DNA of 64,000 bases, taken from the NCBI GenBank assembly GCA_035263845.1, contig DATFQY010000191.1:62001-126000 (forward strand). The letters run 5' to 3'. Under the pieces are notes generated by a model. It saw nothing but the letters and a program-made list of their open reading frames with translations. It did no database searches and was not told where the DNA came from. Shown one piece after another: positions 51,966-60,793 of the stretch (its first letter is position 1; the number at the start of each line of letters is the position of its first letter). The stretch comes from JAWOLE01 sp035263845 (GTDB lineage Bacteria; Acidobacteriota; Thermoanaerobaculia; UBA5066; Gp7-AA6). Both the position numbers and the translations under genes were made by a program.

Positions 51966-52031
51966 GAAACCCTTACGAAATCAAGCTGATATATTTACCT
52001 ATTCGTGCGGTAATCCCAAACTTTACCGCCC
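51966..52031. promoter_or_regulatory. A+T-rich divergent promoter region with three TTACC/GGTAA half-sites
   Basis: The gap between the ferritin-like gene (minus) and dxs (plus) is the most A+T-rich of its size in the locus, with GATATATTTACC as a possible -10 zone in either direction. TTACC (51995-51999), GGTAA (52009-52013) and TTACC (52023-52027) alternate in orientation with exactly nine bases between neighbours, that is every 14 bases. The last pair is extended to GCGGTAA and TTACCGC. This looks like an operator for a dimeric regulator; the regulator is unknown. Confidence 0.55.
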
Positions 52032-54053
52032 GTGCACGGAGGGCAACACAAGGTGAAACCATCCCCTGGACGCTCCCGGAAAGGGGCCAGGAAGTCGTCC
52101 GGCCCCCCCTATCTCGCCAGAATCGAAGGTCCCGAGGATCTGAAGCAACTGAGCCTGGAGGAAGTCGCCGCGCTGGCCCAAGAGTGCCGCGGCGTCATCG
52201 TCGAGACCATCACGAAGACCGGCGGCCACCTGGCCTCCAACCTGGGGGTCGTCGAGCTGACCCTGGCGCTCCACCGCGCCTTCGACAGCCCGAAGGACCG
52301 GATCGTCTGGGACACCTCCAACCAGTGCTACACCCATAAGCTCGTCACCGGCCGGCAGGACAAGTTCCCGACGATCCGCACCCCGGGCGGCCTCTCCGGG
52401 TTCGCCGAACCGAAAGAGAGCACCCACGACACGCTCGCGGCCGGCCATGCCGGCACCGGCCTCTCCTACGGCCTCGGGATGTCGGTCGCGACCCAGGGCG
52501 ATCCCGAGGAGCCCTACGTGGTCGTCGTGGTCGGCGACGGGGCCCTGACCTGCGGCGAGAGCTACGAGGCGCTGAACAACATCGTCCACCTGAAGCCCAA
52601 ACGCCTGGTCGTCATCTTCAACGACAACGGCTGGTCCATCTCCGAGAACGTCGGCTGGCTCGCCCACTGGCGCAACCGTTTCATGCTCCATCCCAAGTAC
52701 GGGAAGCTGACGGAGGCCGGGCACAAGATCTTCTCCAAGCTCCCGCTGGGCGAAGAGGCCTGGAAGGTCGCCCGCAAGGTGAAGACCTCGGTGGAAGGGC
52801 TCGTCTTCCCCAACCTGATCTGGGAGGAGATGGGACTGCAGTACTTCGGGCCGGTGGACGGCCACAACCTCGCGGAGCTCGAGGAGGCGATGCGGACGGT
52901 CAAGGAGACCTCGGGCGAGGGCTCGCCGGTCGTCCTCCACGTCCTGACCCACAAGGGGCGCGGCTACAAGCTCGCCGAGGAGAATCCCTCCAAGTTCCAC
53001 CAGCCCGGCACGCCCTCCGCCGCCGCAGGGCCGGGCGCGCGCTACACCTACTCGCAGGTCTTCGCGAAGACCCTGACGGCCATGATGGAGAAGGACCCGA
53101 GGATCGTCGCCATCAGCGCGGCGATGCTCGAGGGGACGGCCCTGGCCGAGGTCAAGAAGCGCTTTCCGGACCGTGTCTACGACGTCGGGATCGCCGAGGA
53201 GCACGCCGTCACGATGGCGGCCGGCATGGCCAAGGCAGGGTGGAAGCCGGTCGTGGCGATCTACTCGACCTTCCTGCAGCGCTCCTTCGACCAGCTCATC
53301 CACGACGTCTGCCTGCAATCGCTGCCGGTGACCGTCTGCGCCGACCGGGCGGGCCTCGTCGGCGACGACGGGAAGACCCACCACGGCATGTTCGACATCA
53401 CCTACTCGCGCTGCGTTCCCAACATGGTCGTCGCGGCACCGAAGGACGAGAACGAGCTGCAGCACCTTCTTTACACCGCGATCGAATCGGGCGGCCCCTT
53501 CACCCTGCGCTACCCGCGCGGGCTGGGCGTGGGCGTCGAGCTCGACGCCGAGTTCGTCGAGGTCCCGATCGGCCATGGCGAGCTCCTTCGCCCGGGCAAG
53601 GACCTCGTCCTCCTCGCCTACGGCTCGATGGTCCCCGTCGCCCAGGAGGCGGCCCAGGCCCTTTCCGAGCGGGGCGTGGACTGCGGCGTGGCCAACGCCC
53701 GCTTCGCCAAGCCGGTGGACCCGGATCTCCTGCGGAAGATCTCGGCGATGTCGCAGCGCATCCTGACCCTCGAAGAGCACCTCGTCACGGGAGGATTCGG
53801 CAGCGCGGTCCTCGAGGCGTTCCACGCCGCGGGGCTTCCGGCCGAGAAACTGCGCACCCACGGGATCCCGGACCAGTTCATCGAGCACAGCCCGCAGGCG
53901 ATCCAGAGACGCAACCTGAGGCTCGACGCGGCGGGGGTCGTCGAGAAGGCCCTGGAGCTCTACCCCGAGCTCGCCGGCCGGGCCGCCGGAAGCCGCGACG
54001 CCAAGCACCGCAAGGGCGAGGAGAAGCTCGTGGAAACGGTGACCTGGTCATGA
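52032..54053 (+). CDS. dxs: 1-deoxy-D-xylulose-5-phosphate synthase
   Basis: Dxs condenses pyruvate and glyceraldehyde 3-phosphate with thiamine diphosphate, the entry to the MEP isoprenoid route. The 673-residue protein has TKTGGHLASNLGVVELT, YTHKLVTGR, the ThDP motif GDGALTCGESYEALNN with IFNDNGWSIS, and the pyrimidine-domain GIAEEHAVTMAAGMA. DRAGLVGDDGKTHHG and TLEEHLVTGGFG lie in the C-terminal half. The basic N-terminal 25 residues are extra; a GTG at 52053, ten bases after GGAGG, may be the true start. It is the first gene of a plus-strand run supplying hopanoid precursors. Confidence 0.93.
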   Translation: MHGGQHKVKPSPGRSRKGARKSSGPPYLARIEGPEDLKQLSLEEVAALAQECRGVIVETITKTGGHLASNLGVVELTLALHRAFDSPKDRIVWDTSNQCYTHKLVTGRQDKFPTIRTPGGLSGFAEPKESTHDTLAAGHAGTGLSYGLGMSVATQGDPEEPYVVVVVGDGALTCGESYEALNNIVHLKPKRLVVIFNDNGWSISENVGWLAHWRNRFMLHPKYGKLTEAGHKIFSKLPLGEEAWKVARKVKTSVEGLVFPNLIWEEMGLQYFGPVDGHNLAELEEAMRTVKETSGEGSPVVLHVLTHKGRGYKLAEENPSKFHQPGTPSAAAGPGARYTYSQVFAKTLTAMMEKDPRIVAISAAMLEGTALAEVKKRFPDRVYDVGIAEEHAVTMAAGMAKAGWKPVVAIYSTFLQRSFDQLIHDVCLQSLPVTVCADRAGLVGDDGKTHHGMFDITYSRCVPNMVVAAPKDENELQHLLYTAIESGGPFTLRYPRGLGVGVELDAEFVEVPIGHGELLRPGKDLVLLAYGSMVPVAQEAAQALSERGVDCGVANARFAKPVDPDLLRKISAMSQRILTLEEHLVTGGFGSAVLEAFHAAGLPAEKLRTHGIPDQFIEHSPQAIQRRNLRLDAAGVVEKALELYPELAGRAAGSRDAKHRKGEEKLVETVTWS

Positions 54054-55042
54054 CGTCCGCGGCCGCTCCGGCGGGAGTCGGCGTCGAGAAGCTCCTCGTC
54101 GCGGGACTGAGGGGCTTCTGCGCCGGGGTCGTGCGGGCCATCGACGTCGTCGAGCGGGCGCTCGAGGTGTGCGACGGGCCCGTCTACGTCCGCAAGGAGA
54201 TCATCCACAACCGCTACGTCGTGGACGAGCTGCGCGGCAAGGGGGCGATCTTCGTCGAGGAGGTGGACGAGGTGCCGGACTCCTCGTGGCTCATCTACTC
54301 GGCCCACGGCGTCTCTCCGACGGTGCGCGACGCCGCTCGGGAGAAGAAGCTCCGCACCATCGACGCGACCTGCCCTCTCGTCACGAAGGTCCACCTCGAG
54401 GCGATCCACTACGCCCGCAAGAACTACACGATCATCCTGATCGGCCACGAGGAGCACGACGAGACGATCGGCACGCTGGGCGAGGCGCCCGGCGCGATCC
54501 GCCTGGTCGGCACCCGGCAGGAGGCCGAAGAGGTCGAGGTCCCCGACCCGGAAAAGGTCGCGTACCTGACGCAGACGACCCTCTCGCTCGACGATACGCA
54601 CGAGATCGTCGAGGTCCTTCGCCGCCGCTTCCCGAAGATGGTCAACCCCGCCAAGGGCGACATCTGCTACGCCACGCAGAACCGCCAGGACGCCGTCAAG
54701 GCGATGGCGCCGCACGTGGACGTGCTGCTGGTGCTGGGCGCCCCGAACAGCTCCAACTCGCTTCGCCTCTGCGAGGTCGGGCGGGGGCATGACGTCCCCT
54801 CGTACCTGATCGAGCGCGCGACCGACATCCGGCCGGAGTGGCTCGCGGGCGCGAAGGTCCTGGGCCTGACGGCCAGCGCCTCGGCGCCCGAGATCCTCGT
54901 GCAGGAAGTCGTCGAGTACGCACGGGAGAAGCTCGGGGTTCGGCAGGTCGAAGAGTTCGAGACCGTCAAGGAAGACGTCAACTTTCCGCTGCCCAACGAA
55001 CTGAAGGAGCTCGTCCGGACGGGCCTGCCTGTCCTTCGCTGA
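54050..55042 (+). CDS. ispH: 4-hydroxy-3-methylbut-2-enyl diphosphate reductase IspH
   Basis: IspH reduces HMBPP to IPP and DMAPP, the last MEP step, with a [4Fe-4S] cluster. The 330-residue protein keeps the three cluster cysteines C24 (GFCAGVVRA), C108 (DATCPLVTKVH) and C206 (GDICYATQNRQ). It also has YVRKEIIHNRYVVDEL, SAHGVSPTVR, and GAPNSSNSLRL with TASASAPE. The ATG overlaps the dxs stop (ATGA), so entry and exit enzymes of the pathway are coupled. Extra copies elsewhere in the genome cannot be ruled out. Confidence 0.94.
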   Translation: MTSAAAPAGVGVEKLLVAGLRGFCAGVVRAIDVVERALEVCDGPVYVRKEIIHNRYVVDELRGKGAIFVEEVDEVPDSSWLIYSAHGVSPTVRDAAREKKLRTIDATCPLVTKVHLEAIHYARKNYTIILIGHEEHDETIGTLGEAPGAIRLVGTRQEAEEVEVPDPEKVAYLTQTTLSLDDTHEIVEVLRRRFPKMVNPAKGDICYATQNRQDAVKAMAPHVDVLLVLGAPNSSNSLRLCEVGRGHDVPSYLIERATDIRPEWLAGAKVLGLTASASAPEILVQEVVEYAREKLGVRQVEEFETVKEDVNFPLPNELKELVRTGLPVLR

Positions 55043-55058
55043 GGGCCGCGGCACCAGA

Positions 55059-56120
55059 GTGGCCACCCCGACGCACCTCGAAATGGAGGCAACGCCGGCG
55101 ACGGCGCCCGAGCCTCTCCGCGAGAGTCCGCCTTCCCGCCGGACGCTCCGGATCGTCCTCCTCGTCATCGGCCTCGCGGCTTTCCTTCTCCTCTTCAAGA
55201 TCGTCGGCTGGCCCGCGGTCTCGTCGAACCTGGAGCGGATCGGCCCCTGGTTCGCCGCCCTCGCGGCGCTCTACACGCTGCCGCAGCTCGCCTTCGCGCT
55301 CGGGTGGTGGGCGATCTTCGAGCCGGGCCCGCGGCGGCCGGGCGTCGGGCGGCTCTTCGCCGTCTACCTCGCCGGCGACTCCTTCAACTACGTCGCGCCG
55401 GGAGGCGTCGCCGGAGAGCCGCTCAAGGCGCAGATGCTCGCGGGCCGGACCGGGACGCGCGCGGCCGTCGCCTCGCTGACGATCCACAAGCACGCGGACA
55501 TGGTGGCGCAGTGGGCCTTCGTCGCGACCGGCGTCGGCGTGGCCCTGTGGCGTTTCTCCATGCCCCTGGCGGCGAGGATCGCGGCGGTCGCCGGAGTGCT
55601 CGGCCTGGGCGCGATGCTCCTCCTCCTGACCTGGGCCCTGAGGCGCGGGACGTACTCGCCGGTCCTCTCCCGCCTGGCCCGCTGGAAAGTTCTCGCCCGC
55701 AGGCTCGAGCGATTCCAGAGACCGGCGAAGGACCTGGACGACCGGATCCGGGAGTTCTACTCGCGCCACCGCGGAAGGTTCGCTGCGAGCGTCGCGTGGT
55801 GCCTGCTGGGCTGGGGCGGAGGATTGCTCGAGACGTGGATCGTCCTGCGGCTTCTTTCGCCGGGCGCGGGATGGGACGCCGCGTTCGCGGTCGAGGCGAT
55901 GGCGATGGCCGTCAACAACATGTTCCTGCTGATCCCCGGCCGCCTCGGCACGGCCGAAGGGATCCGGGTCGGCGTCTTCCTCGCGCTCGGCCTGGGGGCC
56001 GGACCCGGGGCGGCGTACAGCCTCGTTCGGCGCGGCCGCGAGGTCGCCTGGGCCGTTCCCGGGTTCGCCGCGTTCTTCCACTGGCAGGCCGGCCAGGCGA
56101 TGGCGGGAGAAGGGCGATGA
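55059..56120 (+). CDS. hpnL: HpnL-like membrane protein (lysylphosphatidylglycerol synthase TM / UPF0104 family)
   Basis: The 353-residue protein from the GTG at 55059 has about eight membrane helices after a hydrophilic N-terminus. DSFNYVAPGGVAGEPLKAQ and NMFLLIPGRLGTAEG are the conserved UPF0104/LPG synthase-TM motifs. Hopanoid loci often contain this family as HpnL, thought to move or handle hopanoids at the membrane. Here it follows ispH by 16 bases and overlaps the next gene by four. Because the family is broad, the HpnL label rests partly on context. The actual cargo could also be the lipid made by the following genes. Confidence 0.8.
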   Translation: MATPTHLEMEATPATAPEPLRESPPSRRTLRIVLLVIGLAAFLLLFKIVGWPAVSSNLERIGPWFAALAALYTLPQLAFALGWWAIFEPGPRRPGVGRLFAVYLAGDSFNYVAPGGVAGEPLKAQMLAGRTGTRAAVASLTIHKHADMVAQWAFVATGVGVALWRFSMPLAARIAAVAGVLGLGAMLLLLTWALRRGTYSPVLSRLARWKVLARRLERFQRPAKDLDDRIREFYSRHRGRFAASVAWCLLGWGGGLLETWIVLRLLSPGAGWDAAFAVEAMAMAVNNMFLLIPGRLGTAEGIRVGVFLALGLGAGPGAAYSLVRRGREVAWAVPGFAAFFHWQAGQAMAGEGR

Positions 56121-57526
56121 TGCCGCCGAAGGCCCTGCTCTTCGACTTCGGCGGGACCCTCGACTCCCGCGGAGTGCCCTGGAAGGAGCGGTTCTTCCGG
56201 CTCTGGACCGAGGAGGGAGAGAAGGTGCCGCGCGGCCGGTTCGACCGCGCGTTCTACGCCGCCGACGACGCCCTGGTCGGCCAGGTCCCGCCGGGGCTCT
56301 CCCTGGAGGAGACGGCCGGCCGGTTGGCGCGCGGCCTCGCCGCGGGCCTGGAAACGGCGGACCCGGAGATCGCGAGCCGCGTCGCGCTGCGATTCTGCGC
56401 CGAGTCCCGCGAGACCCTCCGCCAGAGCAGCGAGGTCCTGGCGCGGTTGAAGGCGCGTTACCGGCTCGGCGTCGTCTCGAACTTCTACGGAAACCTCGAA
56501 GCCGTCTGCGACGAGTCCGGGGTGGGAGCCCACTTCTCCGTCGCCGTGGACTCCTCCGTGATCGGATGCACCAAGCCCGACGCGGGGATCTTCCGAGAGG
56601 CGCTGCGGCAGCTCGACGCGGAGCCTTCGGAAGCCGTCTTCATCGGAGACTCGCGGGAGCGGGACATGGCCGGAGCGCGCGCGCTCGGGATGCGGCACGT
56701 GCTGCTCGCGGCGGACCCCCTCTCGGCTTCGGCCGCAGGCTGCTGTCCCGGCGACGCGGTCATCTCCGCGCTCTCCGACCTGGAAAACGTCCTGGCCGCC
56801 GGGAAGATCCGCGCGGCCGGGATCCTCGCGGCCGGCGAGGGCAGCCGGCTCCTCGCCGACGGCTGGACGATGGCCAAGCCGCTGGTCACCGTGGAGGGAG
56901 TGACGCTGATCGAGCACGTCCTCGGCAACATCCTCGCCGCCGGCATCGAGACGATCGCCGTGATCTTCAACGAGAGCGAGAGGGACTGCGCGGACTTCGT
57001 CAAGGCGAGGTTCCCCGCCTCCGACATTCGCATCCTCGTCAAGACGACCGCGTCGTCCTACGAGAGCTTCCGCGAGATCGCGGCGATGCTCCCCGCCGGC
57101 CGGGCGCTCGTCTCGACGGTGGACGCCTTCTGCCTGCGGAAGGACTTCCTCGACTTCGCGCGGCGGGCCGCGGACGCTCCGGCCGAGCAGACGATCCTCG
57201 CCGTCACCCCGTTCGTCGCGGACGAGAAGCCCCTGTGGGCAAAGGTCGAGGAGTCCGGGCGCGTCACGGCGCTGGGAGGCCTCACCGGCAACGCGGTCAC
57301 GGCCGGCATGTACGTCTTCCCCGAGCGGGTCCGGGCGCTGCCGCCGCCCCGCGGGATCGGGCGGCTCCGGGAATACCTGGCGTGGCTCGTGGAGCGCGGA
57401 GAGCCGGTCCGAGGCCTCTCGATCGCGACCGTCGTGGACGTGGACCGCGGAGAGGACGTGGCGCTGGCCGAGACGCTCGCCGCCTCGGGGGCGGCCGCGC
57501 CAGCGCAGGGAAAGGAAGGTTCGTGA
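56117..57526 (+). CDS. HAD hydrolase fused to a MobA-like nucleotidyltransferase
   Basis: The 469-residue protein joins two enzymes. Residues 1-225 are a HAD domain with LLFDFGGTLDS (D10), VVSNFYGN, GCTKPDAGIF and FIGDSRERDMAGA. The usual DxDGT acid is Gly12 here, so phosphatase activity is less certain. Residues about 232-460 are a sugar-type nucleotidyltransferase with AAGILAAGEGSRL, AKPLVTVEGVTLIEHVLGNI and a VDVDRGEDVALAE tail. It resembles inositol-1-phosphate cytidylyltransferase-type domains. Upstream and downstream genes are coupled through ATGA and GTGA overlaps. It probably dephosphorylates or activates a polyol phosphate for the transferase at 60790. Confidence 0.85.
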   Translation: MMPPKALLFDFGGTLDSRGVPWKERFFRLWTEEGEKVPRGRFDRAFYAADDALVGQVPPGLSLEETAGRLARGLAAGLETADPEIASRVALRFCAESRETLRQSSEVLARLKARYRLGVVSNFYGNLEAVCDESGVGAHFSVAVDSSVIGCTKPDAGIFREALRQLDAEPSEAVFIGDSRERDMAGARALGMRHVLLAADPLSASAAGCCPGDAVISALSDLENVLAAGKIRAAGILAAGEGSRLLADGWTMAKPLVTVEGVTLIEHVLGNILAAGIETIAVIFNESERDCADFVKARFPASDIRILVKTTASSYESFREIAAMLPAGRALVSTVDAFCLRKDFLDFARRAADAPAEQTILAVTPFVADEKPLWAKVEESGRVTALGGLTGNAVTAGMYVFPERVRALPPPRGIGRLREYLAWLVERGEPVRGLSIATVVDVDRGEDVALAETLAASGAAAPAQGKEGS

Positions 57527-58413
57527 GCACGTTTTCGGAACGCTCCTGCTGGGCGATCTACCGCGAGCTCGCCCATTCGCCCGGCCGCGAGACCGACGAT
57601 GCCCTGATCCTTCGGGCGACCGCCGCCAGGCTCGAGGCGCTGGGCTACACCGTCGAGCTGAAGACGGCCGAGGAAGTCATCGAGTCCAACGTCGAGCCCC
57701 CGCCCTACCTTTTCGTGATGTGCGAGCGGCTGCCGATCCTCGCGCGGCTGGAGGAGTGGGAGAAGCGCGGGTCCTGCATGGTCAACAGGGGCCCGGCGAT
57801 CCGCAACACCTACCGGGACAAGACCGTCCTGCTCTTCGAGAAGTTCCACGTGCCGTTTCCCGCGAGCGTCATGGTCCCCACGTCGCTGCCGATCCCGCCG
57901 GAGGCGGAGTTCCGTGAGTCGCCCGCCGGCTGCTGGGTCAAGCGCGGCGACGTCCACGCGACCGAATCCCAGGACGTCGTCTTCGCGGCAAACCCGCTCG
58001 CCCTCGGACAGGCGCTGAAAGCGCTGCTCGCGCGCGGGATCGAGAAGGCGCTGATCCAGGAGCACGTCGCCGGCGACCTCATCAAGTACTACGGGGTCGG
58101 CGAGGTCGATCCGCAGGCGGAGTCCGAGACCGGCGGGGGCTGGTTCCAGTGGTTCTACCACCGCGGCCAGGAGCTGAAGAACTACCGCTTCGACGAACGG
58201 GAGCTCGCGGCGGCCGTTTCCCGGGCCGCGACCGCGCTCGGACTCGAGGTCTTCGGAGGCGACGCCATCGCCACGAAGGACGGCCGCATCATCATCATCG
58301 ATTTGAACGCCTGGCCGAGCTTCGCGCTCTACCGCGACGTCGCGTCCGGTCACATCGCCTCGTACCTGGCCGAGCGGTTCCGCCGGCACGCCGAGGTCGA
58401 GGTCCAGGAATGA
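57523..58413 (+). CDS. ATP-grasp-fold ligase-like protein
   Basis: The 296-residue protein starts at a GTG overlapping the upstream stop, preceded by AAGGAAGG. The fold is suggested by NTYRDKTVLLFEKFHVPFPA (pre-grasp), CWVKRGDVHA (ATP-binding lysine), ALIQEHVAGDLIKYYGVG and IIIIDLNAWPSFALYRD, where the last Asp and Asn would bind magnesium. ATP-grasp enzymes join a carboxylate to an amine, thiol or hydroxyl. Next to an aminotransferase gene, amide bond formation on a newly made amine is a natural guess. No named family is recognised. Confidence 0.75.
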   Translation: MSTFSERSCWAIYRELAHSPGRETDDALILRATAARLEALGYTVELKTAEEVIESNVEPPPYLFVMCERLPILARLEEWEKRGSCMVNRGPAIRNTYRDKTVLLFEKFHVPFPASVMVPTSLPIPPEAEFRESPAGCWVKRGDVHATESQDVVFAANPLALGQALKALLARGIEKALIQEHVAGDLIKYYGVGEVDPQAESETGGGWFQWFYHRGQELKNYRFDERELAAAVSRAATALGLEVFGGDAIATKDGRIIIIDLNAWPSFALYRDVASGHIASYLAERFRRHAEVEVQE

Positions 58414-59774
58414 GACCAGGAATGACATCGCCGGGATCCGCCGTGAAGAACGTCAAGAATGCCCGGAAGCGCAACGAAGTCGGGCCGAAGTCGCGCGCGA
58501 TCTCCGAGCTCGAGGGCCGTCACATGGCGCCGGGGTTGCAGTCCTTCGCGCTCTACTCTGGGCTGGCGATGGCCCGCGGCCGCGGCAGCCGGCTCTGGGA
58601 CGAGGACGGCAACGAATACATCGACTTCATCGCGGGCATCGCCGTCGGGAGCGTCGGGCACTGCCACCCGCATTACGTCCAGCGCCTCCAGGAGCAGGTC
58701 GAGAAGATCACTTTTGGAAGCTTCACGACGGAAGTGCGGGCGAAGTTCCTGGAGCTTCTACGAACGGTCACGCCCCCCGGGCTGACGCGGGTATCGCTCT
58801 TCTCGGGAGGCGCTGAGGCGGTCGAAGCCGCGTTCCGGCTGGCGAAGTCGGCCACCGGCAAGCATGAGTTCCTCGGCTTCACGGGCGCCTTCCACGGGAA
58901 GACGGGCGGCGTGCTTCCCCTGCTGTGGGGCGACTTCAAGAAGGGACTGGGGCCCTTCGTTCCCGGCTGCTACTCGGCTCCTTACGCCTACTGCTACCGC
59001 TGCCCCCTCGAGCTGACGTATCCCGACTGCGGCATCGCGTGTGCGGAGAAGGCCCGGGACGTCATCCGGGACCAGACCTCGGGGGCGATCGCGGCCGTCA
59101 TCGTCGAGCCGATGCAGGGCACCGCCGGCAATGTGATCCCGCCGCCCGGGTTCCTTCCGGCGATCCAATCCATCGCCAAGGACAACGGAGCGATGCTGAT
59201 TTCCGACGAGATGATCACCGGGTTCGGCCGGACCGGCCGGATGTGGGGCGTGGACCACGACGGAGTGGTCCCCGACGCGATGACGGTGGGCAAGGGAGTC
59301 GGCGGAGGCTTCCCGCTTTCGGGGCTCGTCTCGACCGACGAGCTGACCTCGCACAAGCCCTTCTCCAACCCCAGCGGCAGCTCCTCGTCCTACGGCGGCA
59401 ACCCGCTCGCCTCGGCGGCCGGGCTCGCCTCGCTCGAGATCATTACCCGCGAAAACCTGGTCGAGAACTCCGAGCGCGTCGGCCGCGCGATGCTCGAAAA
59501 GCTCCGGCAGATGGGGGAGAAGCACCGGGTCATCGGAGACGTCCGGGGCAAGGGGCTTCTGCTTGGGCTCGAGCTCGTCAAGGACCGGGCGACCAAGGAG
59601 CTCGTCTCCAAGAACGACACGAAGAAGCTCTTCCAGGAGTGCCTGCGGCGCGGGCTCGTCGCGATGTCCTACAACCCGATCATCCGGATCAACCCTCCGC
59701 TCAACACCGACGAGGCGACGGCGCTCGAAGGGCTGGAGATCCTGGACGAGGCGATCGGGGCGGTCTTCCCATGA
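58410..59774 (+). CDS. Class III PLP-dependent aminotransferase
   Basis: The 454-residue protein is a fold-type I, class III aminotransferase. WDEDGNEYIDFIAGIAVGSV, SGGAEAVEAAFRLAKSATG, the domain with VIVEPMQGTAGNVIPPPGFL, ISDEMITGFGRTG and the PLP lysine K295 (TVGKGVGGGFPLS) are all present. A cysteine-rich insert, YCYRCPLELTYPDCGIACA, could bind metal. A second ATG four codons later is possible. Near hopanoid genes it may be HpnO, which makes aminobacteriohopanetriol. In the immediate cluster it could instead aminate a keto-cyclitol made by the next gene. Confidence 0.9.
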   Translation: MRPGMTSPGSAVKNVKNARKRNEVGPKSRAISELEGRHMAPGLQSFALYSGLAMARGRGSRLWDEDGNEYIDFIAGIAVGSVGHCHPHYVQRLQEQVEKITFGSFTTEVRAKFLELLRTVTPPGLTRVSLFSGGAEAVEAAFRLAKSATGKHEFLGFTGAFHGKTGGVLPLLWGDFKKGLGPFVPGCYSAPYAYCYRCPLELTYPDCGIACAEKARDVIRDQTSGAIAAVIVEPMQGTAGNVIPPPGFLPAIQSIAKDNGAMLISDEMITGFGRTGRMWGVDHDGVVPDAMTVGKGVGGGFPLSGLVSTDELTSHKPFSNPSGSSSSYGGNPLASAAGLASLEIITRENLVENSERVGRAMLEKLRQMGEKHRVIGDVRGKGLLLGLELVKDRATKELVSKNDTKKLFQECLRRGLVAMSYNPIIRINPPLNTDEATALEGLEILDEAIGAVFP

Positions 59775-60793
59775 TGCGCGGCGCGATCCTCGGGGCGGGG
59801 AACGTGGCGGTCCACGGCCACCTGCCCGGATGGCTCGCCCGCGGCGACGTCGAGATCGTGGCGGCGGCCGACCCGCGCTCGTCGGGAAGGGACGCCTTTT
59901 CGCGGCTCGTTCCGAAAGCCCGCTGGTACGGCTCGGCGGAGGAGCTGCTGGCCGCCGAGAAACCCGACTTCGCGGACATCGGATCCCCTCCGGCGATGCA
60001 CGCCGGCCTGATCCGCGAGTGCCTTTCGCGCGGCGTCCACGTGCTCTGCGAGAAGCCGCTCGTGCTCTCGCGGGAGGAGCTCGATCCGCTCGCCCGGCTG
60101 GCCCGCGCGAAGGGACTCGTCCTCTCCACGGTCCACAACTGGCGAAACGCGCCGGTCCTTGCGGCAGCGGAGGACGCCATCGAGCGCGGCGCTCTCGGAA
60201 GGGTCCGCTCGTGCCGGTGGGAGACGCTGCGGGTCAAGCCGGCGGCGGCAGCCGCGGAGGGCGAGACGAACTGGCGGGTGGATCCCGCGGTCGCCGGCGG
60301 CGGGGTGTTGATGGACCACGGGTGGCACGCGCTGTACGTCGTCTGCGGGTGGCTTCCGGAGGCGCCGGCTCGGGTCCGGGGGCGGCTCTCGACGCGGCGA
60401 TACCGGGAGTTTCCGCTGGAGGACACGGCCGAAGTGACGGTCGAGACCGCCGGAGGCGCGCGGGCCGAGATCTTCCTGACCTGGGCCGCGGAGGAGAGGC
60501 GAAATCGCGCCGAGGTCGCCGGGAGCCGCGCGACGCTTCGCATCGACGGGGCAACTCTCGAGTGCGCGGGCGAACGGCTGGAGTTCTCCGGGTCGCTGAC
60601 GGAGGGATCACACCATCCGGAGTGGTTCGCGCCGGTGGCGGAGAAGTTTCTCGAGGAGGTCCGCGGAACGGCGCGCGGGAGGACGACGCTGGAGGAGGCG
60701 TTCGTTTGCCTGGACGTGATCGAGGCGGCGCGGGAGTCGAGCGCGCGGGGCGGGGCGGCGGTCCCGGTGGCGCGGGAGGTCGTTTCGCCGTGA
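59771..60793 (+). CDS. Gfo/Idh/MocA-family NAD(P)-dependent oxidoreductase
   Basis: The 340-residue protein has the Rossmann start GAILGAGNVAVHGHLPGW, AAADPRSSGRDAF, and the catalytic-region VLCEKPLVLSREELDPL. The C-terminal domain has DPAVAGGGVLMDHGWHALY, where the His is the likely proton donor. The family includes inositol 2-dehydrogenase and many sugar oxidoreductases. Lying between an aminotransferase and inositol lipid genes, it may oxidise an inositol derivative to a ketone. It overlaps both neighbours by four bases. Substrate assignment is inference. Confidence 0.88.
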   Translation: MMRGAILGAGNVAVHGHLPGWLARGDVEIVAAADPRSSGRDAFSRLVPKARWYGSAEELLAAEKPDFADIGSPPAMHAGLIRECLSRGVHVLCEKPLVLSREELDPLARLARAKGLVLSTVHNWRNAPVLAAAEDAIERGALGRVRSCRWETLRVKPAAAAAEGETNWRVDPAVAGGGVLMDHGWHALYVVCGWLPEAPARVRGRLSTRRYREFPLEDTAEVTVETAGGARAEIFLTWAAEERRNRAEVAGSRATLRIDGATLECAGERLEFSGSLTEGSHHPEWFAPVAEKFLEEVRGTARGRTTLEEAFVCLDVIEAARESSARGGAAVPVAREVVSP

